A stretch of DNA of 64,000 nt. Origin: Physcomitrium patens. Taxonomy: Eukaryota > Streptophyta > Bryopsida > Funariales > Funariaceae. The stretch's first letter is position 1; each line of letters opens with the position of its first letter. Where the stretch lies: contig NC_037255.1 of NCBI RefSeq assembly GCF_000002425.4, forward strand, positions 12,801,626 through 12,865,625, read 5' to 3'. The translations under genes were made by a program, and so were the position numbers. Positions 63,628 to 64,000 of this stretch are shown one piece after another. The notes beneath the pieces were generated by a model, which ran no database searches, had not been told where the DNA came from, and saw only the letters and a list, made by a program, of their open reading frames with translations.

Positions 63628-64000
63628 AAGATAATTTAATTAAGTGTTAAATGGCTTCTTACTCCAATTTGAATGTTGAAATTCTAATGCCAATATCTCC
63701 TATTTGAATCATTGAATTTCTCCTAAATTTTATCTAAAATACTAGAAATCAAGTCTAATATCCACACAAAAAAAATTCACTTCAATCTAATTGATAGATT
63801 GCTAGAAATCTTAGAAATACTCACTAATCTTCAAACTCCAATTTTTGAGACCTCAACCCACAAAAAACTTTACACACTTCGATCTAACTATTTGATTGAT
63901 CTTAAAATTTACAAATACATTAACAACTAAAACACTAATACTTTATCCATAATTTATGCATAAATATACCACAAAACTCAAGAAACCTTTAAGTTTATAA
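63155..64000. mobile_element. Unclassified repeat D, second copy, cut by window edge
   Basis: Matches the 40070-41350 part of the copy in family A, in the same plus orientation. It starts just after the chromodomain-like part of family C copy 2. It includes an A run of about 31 bp at 63596-63626. Confidence 0.5.
63596..63626. repeat. Poly(A) run
   Basis: About 31 consecutive A inside repeat D. The copy at 40 kb lacks a comparable run, so it is more likely a slippage expansion than a retroposon tail. Confidence 0.9.

Larger units (their letters stand above)
51899..64000 (+). mobile_element. Fossil Ty3/gypsy chromovirus, family C copy 2, interrupted, runs off window
   Basis: 5' LTR 51899-52425, with tandem units of about 57 bp near 52070-52230. 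A primer-site-like stretch lies near 52446. Gag is from about 52583, protease about 53620-54080, reverse transcriptase about 54330-55000 and RNase H about 55180-55620. The family B element is inserted after RNase H at 55706-61745. Integrase resumes at about 61860-62760 and a chromodomain-like part lies at about 62980-63110. Repeat D sequence follows from about 63155. The 3' LTR is outside. Broken, many breaks. Confidence 0.8.

Noticed and set aside
1-64000. CRISPR arrays, bacterial operons or insertion sequences
   Set aside because: All tandem repeats here are microsatellites, minisatellites or LTR parts. The spliced genes and chromoviruses show a plant nuclear genome.

Overview
This window looks like a nuclear chromosome segment of a land plant. 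A bryophyte, probably a moss, is my inference. The evidence is a chloroplast ClpC gene with introns, a plant-type TOM9, a plant phosphatidylinositol synthase, a plant cytosolic pyrophosphatase, very AT-rich spacers full of (AT)n tracts, and decayed Ty3/gypsy chromoviruses. The species cannot be named from the sequence alone.

Layout. 1-1756: 5' part of a fossil chromovirus (family C, minus strand) whose LTR carries a clear heat-shock-element cluster. 1757-3770: AT-rich spacer. 3.8-28.5 kb: gene-bearing block with an MTR3/RRP41-like exosome subunit (+), soluble inorganic pyrophosphatase (-, 4 coding exons), TOM9 (-), phosphatidylinositol synthase (-, 10 coding exons) and chloroplast ClpC (+, 8 coding exons). 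Reading frames and splice sites of the spliced genes were checked base by base, and each coding sum is a multiple of three. 28.5-33.9 kb: AT-rich spacer with one solo LTR. 33923-35023 and 48633-49738: two inverted, almost identical 1.1-kb arms, each holding a complete intronless eIF1A gene. Between the arms lie 13.6 kb containing an unidentified 186-codon frame, a perfect hairpin and a nested stack of fossil chromoviruses four levels deep. 51.2-64 kb: a solo LTR, then a family C element interrupted by a nearly full-span family B element, then a second copy of an unclassified repeat (D) running off the window.

How it works together. The host genes are housekeeping functions with separate roles: RNA decay, phosphate recycling, mitochondrial import, inositol lipid synthesis, chloroplast proteostasis and translation initiation. 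They are not an operon. The most notable structure is the eIF1A inverted pair. Its arms differ by only one base and a C/G-tract length, although the transposon stack between them is old. This suggests gene conversion between the arms, or a very recent rearrangement. The second is the heat-shock-type promoter layout in the family C LTR. The retroelements are all broken fossils with many breaks each. Target-site duplications and LTR ends allow their order of insertion to be read.
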